Below are positions 21,485 through 35,300 of a stretch of 64,000 nucleotides of DNA, piece by piece. The notes below the pieces were generated by a model. The model was given only the letters and a program-made list of their open reading frames with translations. It made no database searches and was not told the origin of the DNA. Origin of the DNA: Mermis nigrescens (taxonomy: Eukaryota > Nematoda > Enoplea > Mermithida > Mermithidae); assembly GCA_036768485.1 (NCBI GenBank), contig JAVLUZ010000154.1:40296851-40360850 (forward strand), given 5' to 3'. The first letter of the stretch is position 1; each line of letters opens with the position of its first letter. Both the position numbers and the translations under genes were made by a program.

Positions 21485-22640
21485 TTGAGCATGACCGATT
21501 TTGGAACACAGCCAATAAGAAGTGCCAAAACATGGGGTGATATAAGATAGGAGATATCCTCTGTTATAACATATGAGTGATATAAGATATCACGTGATAA
21601 ATGACGACCCTTTGCTACAACAAACAGAAAATTTTTAAAATATCAAAACTATGCTTTGACCAAAAAAATTTTCCAAAACATAACAATCAGAAATATGGGT
21701 TTGACCAAAAAAATTCCTAGAACATCCTTACTTAAAACATCAAAAATATGATTTTGGCTAAAGAATATTCAAAACCATTCTGTAACGTAAAAAATGTGGA
21801 TTTGATCAAAAAAATGTGCTGGGGTGAAGCGGGAGGCGTGCCTATGCTTAAGCATGGCCGATTCCGGGTCATAGCCGAATTTTGCCAAATTTCGCAAATC
21901 AGAATGAATTCAGATTACACTATTTTCGGGTTACTGTACTTTTGCCGCTGTAATGGGCAATGCTGTATGCTACAATGATGTGATATAAGATACCCGATCT
22001 GTGCCATATCATGCAGTGATATAAGATATCACGTGATATATGACACTCTTTGCTACAACAAACAAAAAATTTTAAAACCATCAAAAATATGATGTGACCA
22101 AAAAAATTTTCCAAAACATCAAAAATATGGGTTTGAACAAAAAATTTCCAGAACATTCCAAAACATCAAAAATATGATTTTGGTCAAAGAATTTTCAAAA
22201 CCACTCTGTAACGTCAAAAATATGGATTTGATCAAAAAAATGTAAAGGGGTGAAGCGGGACGCGTCCCTATGCTTAATCATGGCCAATTTTGGGACTTAG
22301 CCGATAACATGTGTCAAAACATTCAGTGATATGAGATAGGAGATACCGTCTGCTATAACATATGAGTGACATAAGATATCACATGATATATGACACCCTT
22401 TGCTACAACAGACAAAAATTTTTAAAACATCAAAAATATGGTTTGACCAAAAAAATTTTCCAGAACATCCCAAAACATCAAAAATATGGGTTTGATGAGA
22501 AAAATTTCCAGAACATCCCAAAAAATCAAAAATATGATTTTGGCAGATTTTCAAAACCATTCTGTAATGTCAAAAATATGGATTTGATCAAAAGAATGGT
22601 TATCAAAAAAACATTTTAGAAAAATCCAAAAATTAAATAT

Positions 22641-23127
22641 GGTTTTCACCAACAATTTGTTTTAGAAATATCTCAAAAACATCAAAAGTCGCGAAAAATA
22701 AAAAATACAAGAGGCATCTCAATTTCATATAGCTATCAGGCCCAAGTTCAGCCCAGGCAACGCCAGGCAGCTCAGCTAATTTGACATATATGTATAAAAT
22801 GTGATACACCGAAAAACACAATTTTGCAGGTGAAGGGCAAATTTTTGGACCTTTGTCTTAACTGTTTTTTTGGGAAAGGCGTGCGTACCACCTGCTCTGC
22901 AAAATCCAAGATCCACCACTGTTTACACCCAATTTAATGATTTAAGATTCATCATCTTAAACAATAAAATTTAATGCAATAGTTTAAACAACATCGAACC
23001 ATAGAATTATGCAATGCGCGAAACAGACCAAAATTGACAAACGGAACAGAGAAGAGCAACCTGAAGGATAAATAAAAAAACGAGTAGTAACAAATGAATC
23101 CAGAGACTCAGGGAAAAAGCAATAACA
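22641..23127 (-). other. probable 3' UTR and downstream sequence of the PDI gene
   Basis: Follows the stop codon of the PDI gene on the minus strand. Minus-strand ATTAAA hexamers occur (complements of TTTAAT near 22930 and 22972), candidates for polyadenylation. A family C-like end ('AAAATCCAAGATCCACCACTG') is at about 22900-22920. No exact transcript end can be set. Confidence 0.4.
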
Positions 23128-23379
23128 TCACAACTCGGTTTTTTGGCAACTGGCGACTGCATTTTGTTTCAAAAATGCGGACAAGTCGTGCACAGTACGC
23201 CCACCATCATATTTTAGTGGTTCCTTCTGGCGCCCAGCCTGGACGAAATAAATGCTTGGAAATCCTTCTACGACAAATGGTTCTGGGACATCATTGGCAG
23301 TGGCATCCATTTTGGCAATGATTAAATTCTGGTCATGTTTGAACTTCTGAGCCAGTTGTTCGTAGATTGCTTCAAAAGC
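23128..23379 (-). CDS. PDIA4: PDIA4 exon 9: a' domain end and ER retrieval signal
   Basis: 252 bases with stop. Acceptor tcgcag; reads [26 protein letters not shown], the cis-Pro EGFPSIYF and YDGGRT, ending CQKTEL and TGA at 23130-23128. Confidence 0.95.
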   Translation of the reverse strand, partial: AFEAIYEQLAQKFKHDQNLIIAKMDATANDVPEPFVVEGFPSIYFVQAGRQKEPLKYDGGRTVHDLSAFLKQNAVASCQKTEL

Positions 23380-26300
23380 CTGCGATTAGACAACACATCT
23401 CATGTATCTGTTTCACCAAAAATATGCTAATCGTGTGGATAATGTAACAATACGATGTTCGCTTATTACACAAAGCACATTAACTAAGTAAGTGAATGTA
23501 CTTAGGGTAAAGCACATATCTATAATCAGCGAAAATGCAAGAGCCAAATTAAAGAGGCAAGAGTAAGAGGCACTCCTTAGCGGTTGCCTTGTTTAATATA
23601 CAGGCAATAGTTCTGGCCATTGAGGAGAATAAGGTCGCGTAAACATGCAGGGAATGAATTTCCTCAGCTCAAGCCCGCTCTTATTCAAATTCTGCATTGA
23701 TATTCTATTTTTCATAACAATTGAATAAAGTGAGTTCTCATGAATCAAACTAGGCACCTAGATGAACCTATCATCCAATCAAGGTTTACACTAACGAATA
23801 AAGTACACTGTAAAGATGACTCATGAAAACCATTCTGTCCGTCATCCATCTTTAAGCGAAAAAATGTTTAAGGACGTAAACGAGGTTGTAGTTGTCCAAA
23901 TTGTAAAGTTGATCATTGCCTCAATGAGATAGGATCCATTAGAACTTTACACCTCATTGCTACATCGTAGAAGTAAAGTAAATTTTGTTAAAAATCTGAT
24001 AGAAGAACACACGTCTCATCCACACACAGGCGTGGGGTTCTGGACTATACATGGGCAGTAACCATATTCTAGGGATCCGACGTGGCGAGATTGCCCAAAA
24101 TTACACCAAAAATTCCATAATGGGGGTTCATTGGTTTTGAGGGATCCACTGCAAGCACACAGCTGGCCGTCCTACGTTGGGGGGACCAACACCAATTTTG
24201 GAGGAACTAAGCCCAAAAAGGACAAATGTAGCACAAAATAATGTCTGAAAAGTCCTTATTTTCCCGATTTTTCTGAATTTGGGGGTCTGAAGTCCCCCTT
24301 CCAGAGATACGTGCCTGATCCACCGGATCCTAGGGGTTCAGCCGGACCATTACGTTGCCCCACGCCTATGTTGTCTGATCCCCCAAAATCTGAAAGATCC
24401 CTCCAGAAATCTATTGACCCTCAGAATTTAATTATTCATGCCATTTTTGGCACTTTGACCCAATTAAACCCCCTACCAGAATTTAATTGCTGCCCACTTG
24501 AGGCCTTTTCAATATATATTATAGTTCCTACCTTATTGACTCTCATATATTGCTTTTCCACCGATTCCTTTTCACACGCCAGTTTACACCATATATATAA
24601 ATTGCTCTTTATCATACACCCGACCAGAAGCAAAGCTAATTAGGACAGCTAATGCTCCTGCCATAATATTGCCATTATTGCCATATGTATGAATAAATAT
24701 ATACATAAAACCAAAATCGTTGTCCATTCGCTGTTCTTGAGGCTATACAAGCATACGTGGGCAGCAAGAAAATTGGGGAGGGGGGGTGCAAGATTTTTTG
24801 AAAGTCAAAAAATGGCCTTAAAAATGGTGGTATGGCGATAAAAACACCATTTTTCGACGTTTCTCAACAAGCATCAACAAATTGCGGAAAAAAAAACGAA
24901 AAAAATTTTCAAAAATTGAATTCTAGGGGAGTATTTTTATTTCTGGGGGGTATTTTGGTTTCTGGGGGGTGCATACCCCCACGCCCAGGTGTGCATACAA
25001 GTAAAGGCTCAAATTTTAAGTGGGCTTCTCCGGGCCTTTCCCGGAGGAGGGATACCTTACCTCCAATTCTCATCCAAAAATAGCCAAGAACACCTAAAAA
25101 CAGCCAAAAAAATTCCATTTTTTCCAAAAAGCGGGGAAGGGGTCAAAAATTGTTTGACTTTAGGGGAATGAAGCAACGACCAACTTCGGGTGGAAATCTC
25201 TGCCCACCTCCTGTAACGTGTATGCTTGAGAGAGACCTATTTAAAAGAAAGCGTAGAAATGTATGAGAAACGCGAGATTACTTTACAGTGCCCGCACCAG
25301 GGTGCGTAAAACTCAATCAGAATATCTTTTGTGTCGTCAAGCGTCACTTGTTCAATGTTGCTCCCGACTAATGTCTTGACAGCCGCTTTGGATGGCTTAG
25401 GAACCGGTTGTGATTTGATGAACGGCTTAACACGACCTAAAACTTGACAAATGAATCAGATATGGAAGATGAAAAGCAAAACAATAATATCTTCCATCCT
25501 TGAAAATAAATTTTGAAAGTTTGCGTAGCAAGCTATAATGATACAAAAGAATTGCAAGCATACAAGGAAGCGCATATGGAGCATACATGCACATGGAAAG
25601 TGAGGGGGTAATACCATATGTGGGCAGCAAGAAAATTCTGAGGGGGTGCAAGATTCTTCAAAGGTCAAAAAATGGTATAATGGCGAGAAAACATCATTTT
25701 TCAACGTTTCTCATCGAGCACTACCCACTGGCATCAGAAAATTGTGAAAAAACAACAAAAATTTTCAAAAATTGATTTCTGGGCCAGTATTTTGGTTTCT
25801 ATGGGGGGGGGGGGTGGTATTTTGGTTTCTCGGGGAAGGGTGCATATCCCCCAGACCCCCACCCCCATGCCCAGGTGTGGGTACTATCCCTGCTGAAGGG
25901 TCAGCCAGACAGATACTGCACTGCGATTGCGATTTTGAGCTGACGGAACGTTTCGTGCATCATTTTTAAGGGCACAAGTAGTAAAAATGCTAAAACATTT
26001 TCGGGTGCTTCTAGCCGGATTATTACTTTTATGTACTTTTTGCTCAAAAAGCACCAAAGCTGCATGTTTTAGTATTAAGAGTGATATAACGTTGTCAAAA
26101 TGACGTAAAAATGCTTTAAAAATAAGATATTACTAGGGACATAACGTTTTATATGCTATTTTAAGCATTTTGGTCGTTTGAACAGCAAAAAAATGTAAAT
26201 GTTAAATCTACTATTTTGGATTTCTAGGATTTCACCCCCATGCTGACCCTGACATTGTGCACCTTTGAAAGGGAGGTGAGGAAGTGAGACTAAAACAGAA

Positions 26301-29300
26301 ACCAAAATTGAGTTAGGTAACTGAATGCAACGCCATGTTCTTAGAAACATGTATATTTTACAGCCTGGTGTGACGACATAGAGTTTAAGTAGATTTTGAA
26401 TGCAGACTCGTAATCTTCAAGTTACAGTGCTCGCCATGAAACATAACGCACCATAGCACTATAATCGTCAGATTTATATTAGATGATGCGTTGCGAGTGC
26501 CGCGTTTTGTCCATAATGCGCTATCATCTCTTTTTTATTATTATAGGATGTTTATCTGTATTATGCCGTTAATCTGGCGATGCGGACGGTGCAATTTAGC
26601 TATTAATAGCGCCAACAAGAAGGAAGCGCGCACGTGCCTGAATATAGAACAGCATTCACGTGTGCGCACTTGCCTGAATACAGAACAGCATTCACGTGCA
26701 CGCTTCTGGCATTCACGTGCGTGCTTCCCTCTTATTGGCGCTATCAAAAGCTAAATTAAGCCGTCCGCATCACCAAATTAACGGCATGATACAGATAAAT
26801 ATCCTATAATAATAAAAAAGAAATGATAGCCCATTATAGATGAAACGCGGCGCTCACGACGCATCGTCTAATAAAAATCTGACGATTATAGTGCGTCATA
26901 TTTCATGGCGAGCACTGTATGGTAAAAGCTGGTGGATTTAGTCAGACTAGTAGGCATTGTTAGCACACGTGGGCGTAATGGATTTGGGGTATGCACACCC
27001 CCTACAAAAAGAACCAAAATACCCCCATAATTCAATTTCCGAAATTTTTTTGCGTTTCCGCGATTGTTTTTTGATACCAATTAAATTGTGCTTGATGAGA
27101 AACGTTGAAAAATGGTGTCTTTTTAGCTATACTACCATTTTTCAGAGCATTTTTGACCTTAAAAAATCAGGCCTCCCTCCATAAGTCTTCAGAAATTTGA
27201 TGCTGCCCACCAATGACTGCCTGGTGATTTTGAGCTTGCAAAATGTAGATCATTTTTGAACGCAAAAAGCAGCGATAAAGTCAAAATTTTCATAATTTTT
27301 GTGTTGTTTACCCTAAAAGCGCCAAGAATCGTATCACAAGCATCCGAAAATCAGATTTTTTGACCGAATTAATGAATTTATATAGTTTTTATGCTTAGAA
27401 AAGCTTTAATGCAGCTGTAATTGATTACAAACGTGGTGTTGCCGCTCAAAAACATTCTATACATGCATAATCTCTTGATCAATTTAAGCATTTAGCTAGC
27501 AAAAACAACAATAAAGACTACACTTAGTAGCCATGATTTTTACAATCTACCGACCGTAACCTTAAAGGCTTTTCAAAAAAAGGATAAAAAAAGCAATTGA
27601 AAACATGGAAGAAGACAGTTATAGATTTTCAATATCTCACATCCGATGTTATCGAAAAATATTGGGCAAAATTAGGCTCCTCAAAACGAAAAATTGGCAG
27701 TTAAGGGAGAAAACATGCATAATTTCTTGACGTTTCTGATCGAAATCCATTTATTGACAAAAACAGGGATAAAAAGGACGGGTTTGAATATTTATTTCTG
27801 AAAACTTGACACTCGAGCCCAAAACAATTTCACGCTTCACTGATTAAGGGAAATACAGCATAATCAAAACCGCGTAAAAATCATGTTTTTGACGCGTATC
27901 CTCCATTTTTGAGCACGAAAGGGGTAATAAAAAACTTTCAGTTCCACTCATAGGTGAGTAGCACCAAAATTCTGGCGGGAGGGGTGCAAGGTTTTTCAAA
28001 ATTCAAAAATGGTCTTATAAATGGAGGTATGGCAAAGAAACACAGTTTTTCAACGTTTCCTCATCGAGCACTATCCATTGACTTGAAAAAATTGCGAAAA
28101 AACAAAAAATTTCAAAAATTGAATTCTGAAATAGGGGAAAAATGTATATCCCTTATTTATGGTCAGACACGCAGCTCTTGGGGGAATGGGGGGACCGGAC
28201 CACACATGGGCCTGAGGGGAGGGGGAGTATGCAGCCCTTGAGAAACCAAAAAACCCCCCAGAACACAAAATATCCCCCCCAGAATTCAATTTTTAAAATT
28301 ATTTTTCGTTTTTTTCGCAATTTTTTGATGCCAATGGATAGTGCTCGATGAGAAACGTCGGAAAATGGTGTTTTTCGCCATACCACCTTTTTAAGGCGAT
28401 TTTTTTACCTTTGAAAAATCTTGCACCCCCCGCCAGAATTTTCTTGCTGCCCACGTATGGTCCGGACCCCCCAAAATTCAGAAAATCGGAAGAATAAGAC
28501 TTTTTGAACGTTATTTTGTGCTATTTTAGGCCTTTTAGGCTAGGTCCCCCAAAAATTGGTGTTTGTCCCCATAAAGGACGGCCACCTACGTGCCTGTTTA
28601 TGGTAAGGTATATATTTTTCTCAAAAATAAAGCCAAATCGAATCATTCATATGTCATTTTTTTATAACTACTGAAAATCCAACAGTAAACAAGTTCGAAT
28701 TTTGTATTTATGAGTACTATTATTTTTAGCCTCATTGCTTTATAAAAAATATTTTATGCAAACGAAAATGTTAAACGACGTTTATATAAATATTACAGAA
28801 AATTAAAAAATAAACAGAAGTGAAAAAATTAGTTTACACAATTTTAAAAGATAAAGCCATCAATCTAAATTGATACCGGAAAAAATAATAAAAAGCAAAT
28901 TTTTTAGGCAACCAAATGTGCTAAATGACGTTTATGTAAATATTGAAAAAAATACAAATATAAACAAAAGTAAAAAATCAGTTTAAACTATTTTCGCAAG
29001 CGACCTTTTAACGATTTAAACAAGGAAAAAATAATAAAAAAAGCATATTTTTTACGCAACCAAATGTGTTAAATGACGTTTATATAAATATTGAAAAAAA
29101 TAAAAAGATAAACAAAAGTAAAAAAATCAGTTTAAACTATTTTCGCAAGCGACGTTGTAAAGCAAAATTCAGTACAATGCGGACCTTGCGTCATATCGGT
29201 CATAAATTTCCTGAAAGTTTCCGTTGTAAACTCGTCATACACATCCGGATCCATTTTGTAACGACGATTATTTTGCCCAAAAACTATGACGTTCACTTCG

Positions 29301-32300
29301 GAACCGGAATCGGACAAACCGATCTCGTTTAATTCCTGAACATATTCCTCTTCATCCGATACGGCGAACGTATATTCGGACGAAAAATCTTTAGCCACGT
29401 CTAAAACTTTTTGCCGCCAATGTTCCGTCCCTAAACCGTAGAATTTAAACGCTCACCGAGTAAACTCGAGCGAGATCAAAGTTGGTTTAATCCGAAACAC
29501 AATGTAAACTAAGCCGGAAACTATACGTGCACAAGAATATACATGCGCGGCATGGGAATTCTGGGGGAGTTAAATTATAAGGTGTTTTTTGGGCTAAAAA
29601 TGATAGGTACGCGTCAAAAACATCGCTTTTCATCGTTTCTGACGATGCTTTATCATTCTACAGCGTAAAAACATAAGAAATTTTGAAAACAATCAAAAAA
29701 GTCGGAATAAATTCATCAAAATGTTGTCAAAACATGAGTTCAATGGCGCGAAGCAACGAAAATTCGGCACTTCTGAGCAGATGGATAGCTAAAAACGCTC
29801 AAAAATACATTTTCTACAAATTTTTATAAACTTTTTGAGAAATTGGGAAAAATCGGTAATTCCGGGCAAGGTGAATAAATTTTTTCGGGGGGTTGGGGGC
29901 ATAGAACATTTTCGTGAAGAGAGGGGACGTGAAAACCATACCATAATTCAATTTTTTGAGATTTTTTCTGTTTTTTTGCAATTTTTTAATGCCAATAGAC
30001 AGTGCTCGATGAGAAACGTTAAAAATGGTGTTTTTTCGCCATACCACCCTTATTGAGGCCATTTTTTACCTTAGAAAAGATCTTGCAACCCCCTCCCCCA
30101 GAACATTGGTGCCGATGGTGGAAATCCCCCAACACCCCCCCCCCCAGATCATGTATGTGCAAAAGGTCAAAAACTCTGGGAAGGGCTAAACCGGGTTTGC
30201 TGGGGATGGCGGGGGTGAATGAATAAGTTTTTTTACCTCAAGCAGGCACGTAGCTGGCCGTCCTATTTTGGGGACCAACACCAATTTTGGGGGTCCAGAT
30301 CCAAAAAGGCCAAAAATAGCACAAAATAACGTTCAAAAAGTCCTATTTTTCCCGGTTTTTTTCTGAATTTTGAGGGGGACGGACCCCCCAATCCCCCCAG
30401 AGCTGCATGCCTGCCTAAATGATGTCAAATTTTAATAAATTTTGATACTTAAATCGTTTTATTTCATTCTTCATTAATATTAATGGTTAAATTTGCATGA
30501 AAACAATAACGATAAGGGCGATCAAATGACCTACAACATCAAAAATATAGAAAATGCTGGAAGAAAAATTGTCTAAATGAATTAATTGGACAGTAACTGC
30601 TCGAAAATTAGTATATCCACCTGAAACTATATAGTGCTGGCCTCTAAAAAAAAAACCATTTTCATGTTTTTGGGCTTATAACTTCAGAACAAATAGCATT
30701 GAAGAAGTCAACAAACATCTATTTTTGACAGCCGCCCTAGGCCTATAACTTGCTACATGGAAGAATTTTTAAGCGCCATATTTCATAGCAAGCTTGCATG
30801 AAATACGAAACTTTGAAATAAAACCACTTTTTCCTAAAAAAACCATGGGAACTAAAAAACCACCCCCAAAATGTTATGCGAAGTGCATGGTTGGCAGCGT
30901 GAAAGCAGTTAGTTGACCTTAAATGATCACAATTTTGAAAAAAAAATCATTTTTCACGATATTTCCGTTCATTTTATCACATTTATATAAAAATCAATAA
31001 TTTTTCTGAATTTCATTAAAAGTTCTATAAATTTCACAAATACAGTCTTCAATTGATAAAAAGACTCTAAGTAAGTCTTTCTACATCCTCTGCAAGAAAT
31101 CAGTGCAAAATTATGCAACTTGATGAAAAGTAATCTCGTTGCTACGGCAACGTATACTTAGCATTGGTCTTTTTCGTGGGGTTGCGGTGGTTTTTTTTAG
31201 GCTACAATCGAACTTTTTTGGCAGTTTTTGGGGTGATTGTTATTTTTTGTGACAACAAATATCAGGCATCATGAAAAGGTGCTACGAGGCACATTCCTGC
31301 TAAGTTCTTTGTAAAAAAATTGGCGCGGTTGTTTTTTAGGTTACAACTGGTTTTTTTTTAGGTTTGGCTTTGAAGGTATACTGTAGCTATGTGGATGACA
31401 TAGAAGAACTAAATATTTTTCTGACATTAGTCTGCAAGAAAGCCTAACGTGAAAACATAAAAGATTCCAACAAATATGAATACGGGTAGAAATACTGACC
31501 TCAAAAATGCTTTAAAAAAATCATAAAAATGGCAATTTTTAGGAACTTTTCGATAAATTTACATCTCAAGTTTCTGAATGATCCGGAAAGCGACCAGGGT
31601 CAATTGTAATCCTCATGCATAGCTTGTTCGCCAGTATAATATCATCAGTCATCTCCTTTCGGTTATGGAAAAAAGGGTGGTTTTTTTTTAGGTTACAAAT
31701 CGACTGGTTCTTTTTAGAGGCCAGCACTATACTGTTAGGCGTCATTTAATGCTTTTTCATTATTCGAGAAACAGCTTTTGTCCAAAACAGCCTGAGGCAT
31801 ACACGTAACGGCTCGAAATTGGGGGGTCAGCCATTTTTAGGGGGATGAATGACCTAAAATTTTTCAAATGAAAAACGGCCAAAAAAGCTTCAAAACAGAA
31901 AAAATACGATTTTTTCCAAGAAAACGGAAGGAGGGGTCGAACAAATTTTCTGGATTTGGAGGATGGGAGACGTCCGACTTTAGGTGGGGGGGAGATCCCC
32001 CTGTTACATGATTGGCCTGAGGGGTTAGCCTTCCATAATTCCAGTTGAGGGGATACCCCATACACCCCCCAATGTGCATGTATGCAGCAAAGTTCAATAA
32101 TTTTTGCAGCCAATCACAAATTTTCCCTTCCTTAACCTGAATATTTTAAATTGTGAACATACAGTGTAAACTAAAGTATGAAACTAGGCTTTTGAACCAA
32201 AAAATATAAAAACTATGGCGAAAATCCTTACATCGGTACACTAACACGACCTTTCATCGCTTTACACAACAATGCCTGCACTCGCTAATTAGACTTTAAG

Positions 32301-35300
32301 TTGCTTTACACAAGTACTGAGTTTACATTAGCGCAGGTTTATTTTATCCAATTTCAAAAGCATCTTGTAAACACGGATGAATCTGTGGTAGAATTAAGAC
32401 TTCTAGCAGGATTTCATGGTGAAAATTTGACAGCTTCGGAACAACTAAAATCATCAAGCTACTTTACACTATTCCCATGAGGTTAAAATAACACAGTATT
32501 GATTAGAGTAAATCTAAAGAGGCATAAGTAGGTAACAAAAAGTAAGTGAGTTGGATGAATAAAATAGAAAAGCGAGATGGGACTCACCATCTCTGTGTAA
32601 ATAACCGAAATCAACGGTATAATATACCACCACCAAAGGACGTTTCGTATATCTGATTTCTTGGTTTGCTCTGGTTCTATGGCCAACCAGAGGATTGCAC
32701 TTGTCCTTGATAAATTGCACAATGTCTTTTCTAGAAGCATCCTCCTGAACGGAAATTCGTATTTTTGTCCATAGTTTTGCGTGGTACGCTCAAAATTTAC
32801 TTTACACTTACATGAAAAACAAAAATGTAGTCGAACCCCACTAATAAACACCTGGAGGGGGGCCTGAGGGTTCTGTGTTTACTAATTGAGGCGATTTTTA
32901 ACCGAGTTGGCAATTATTTACTTCTATAAATCAAATAACATTGTTAATGGAAGTACTGTAATAAAGTAGGGTTACTGCCATCAGAATATTAAGGATTGTA
33001 ATCTTTTATTTCATAGATGCAACGGCTCCAAATTTGGGGGAGGGTGGGTCCCGGCCATTTGAATCGGGTAGGGGGTAATCGACCTCCCAATTTTTGGCCA
33101 AAAATTCGCCAAAAACGCCGAAAATGGCCAAAAAGTTCGATTTTTAAAAAGTCGGGGACGGGGTGGGTCCCGGCCATTTGTAGCAGGTAGGAGGGGCAAC
33201 AAACCTCCGGTTTTTCACCAAAAACGAACAAAAATGCCTAAATATGGCCAAAAAGTTCGATTTTTCAAAAATCGGGGGAGTAAGTCAAAAACTTTCTGGC
33301 TTTAGGGGATTAGGGTGTCCGACTTCGCGAGAAGAATCTCTCAATCTCCTCTCTTACATGTATGTTAAATATGAAGAAAGCATGTGTGATACAAAATATT
33401 ACGTGTTTACTAACCAGGTTTACTCGGAAAAAATGAGGTTCAGTGTCTTCTCAGTCACGTATTCTAATGAAGCGTTTGTGAAGCGTTTATTAAGCTGAGT
33501 GTGATTAGTGTGATGTCACATAGCCAAGGTCTTATAGAACCGTGTGCATTATCCGTCAACCGGAGTGTTTGTTAAGCGAGTTTCTGCTATAAGTGTTGTA
33601 AGGCAAAGCACTTTGGCAAGCACCGAACGAGAGGGTGTTTATTGAGTGGAAGTGTCTCACTATCACAGTGTTTTTAAAGAGGTTCGACTGTAGTAACATA
33701 ACATAAAATATAATTCATAAGCATGCTTCACCCTCAGAGGTTTTCACTCTTCCCCACCCTATGAATTTGTTCGGCCCAAAATTCGCGATAATCGAAAAAT
33801 TTTAAGGAAAAATTCTGTAGGTACAGGCTGCTATTTGGAGCGTTTTCAGCTATCGGTTTGCTCAAACGTGAAATTTTCGGGCGTTTCGACTGTATTTTCT
33901 TCAATTTGATAGAATTTTTCCGTTACTTTCTCATCAATTTTCTTTTGTTCAAGCTTTAAAAAGATAATGCATAGTCAAAAATGCCGAAAATCATGTTTTT
34001 GACGCGTATAGACATTTTTTAGCCTAAAAAAGGTAATTTAAAATTTCAAACCACCCCCTAGAATTTACAAAGCACATGCACACAGGGGAGGATATTCCCC
34101 TTCTCACTAGTGGATGTGCCGGTTAACCGGAACTTCGGAACCGGCTGGAACCGACCATTTTTTTGGAACCGGAACCGGAACCGAGAACCGATTTTTTGAT
34201 TTTCCAAGAACCGGAACCGGAACCAGAACCGAGTTTTTTGATTTTCTAAGAACCGGAACCGATCTTTTTTGGACTCGGTTATCGGTTCTTTAAAAGTAGA
34301 GTTAAAAATCGAACTTCATAAAATTTAGTGAAGACATGAAGCAGCAATTCAATCTTTTATTACCCAAAAGTTAACAGATTAAAACTTAGTATGCAAATTT
34401 TGTTTCGGGTAAATTATATTTTAAAAATAACAGTCGTTCTGCTTTTTTGCCATGTAGCCTGTTTCTGATATCGTCATAAATGATTCTAGCGCAACTGAAC
34501 AGCTGTTCCGATGGAACACTTGTAGCTGGCGCTCCAAGCATGGGCGTATTCAAAGGGGGCGGAGGGCGGCCGATGATACCTATTAATGACATTTATTTAC
34601 TTTCTTGGCGACCTGGAAACCATTTTCTGTTCATGTAGGTTTCAGAAGCAGCAGAAACATCCATTTTTGCATAGTTTTCTTCTATTTTCAATTAAAAATT
34701 TCGATCTTTCGCATCAAATGCTATAAATACAGGAAATCAAGCTGTAAATCATGCTTCTAGACGTCCATCAGCCTTAATTTCACAAATTTTCCGGCGCTTT
34801 GCGCCACGGTCAAAGATTTTTCCCGATGTACAAAGACTTTTCGAAACCGTCTTTGTACATGTACAAAGATTTTTGGAGAGACAAAAATTACAAAAAAGGT
34901 TCAAAATTCGCAGAAATTTACAGCGCTTCGCGTTGAAATGAGTGATTGTGTGTTCTATTTATCATTATAATGGCAGAAATTGCATTTCGAAAGGAAAAAT
35001 GTCAAATTTTTCGGTGTTGCGCGCCGTTTTAAAACGATTCTTAGTGATTTTTGCCTTTAGAGACCCATAAATTAGCTAAAATACACTACCAAAAGTCGGA
35101 TAACTCTGTTTTAACCAAACTAAAATGGCCACTGTACCATATTATAGTACCCGAAAGTTTGTGTGTACACAATGTATAAAGAATTTTGGGGATCATCTTT
35201 GTACATGTACAAACGGACCTTGTACAAAAAAAAAACACTGCTTCGCGCCAGATTTTTGTAAAAGTCAAAGATTTTTAGTGATTTTTTTCGCACAAAGTTG

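Larger units (their letters stand above)
19467..22640. repeat. tandem satellite, 350-430 bp units, split by a hAT
   Basis: Four units: about 19490-19850, 21485-21850, 21851-22280 and 22281-22630. Each runs from 'ATGCTTAAGCATGGCCGATT' through 'GATATAAGATATCAC(G/A)TGATATATGACACC' to several short internal repeats of 'CATCAAAAATATGG...TTTGACCAAAAAA', closing with 'GGGGTGAAGCGGGAGGCGT'. Thus a higher-order repeat with a 40-50 bp sub-repeat. The hAT at 19851-21484 separates units one and two. Frames that cross it have the sub-repeat period and are not genes. Confidence 0.85.

Noticed and set aside
25276..25300. alternative exon 8 donor at TG|gtgcgg (as in exon 2)
   Set aside because: Exon 9 starts with Ala-Phe-Glu and needs the CGHCK residues to come from exon 8, so the donor after AAA is used.
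29132..29184. extension of PDIA4 exon 7 to the next stop
   Set aside because: The residues after the Gln-Gly junction do not match the family and exon 8 joins in phase only from 29185.
31760..32113. 117-codon minus-strand frame
   Set aside because: Covers MITE M copy 2 from end to end; the reading is a by-product of its G/C-rich ends.
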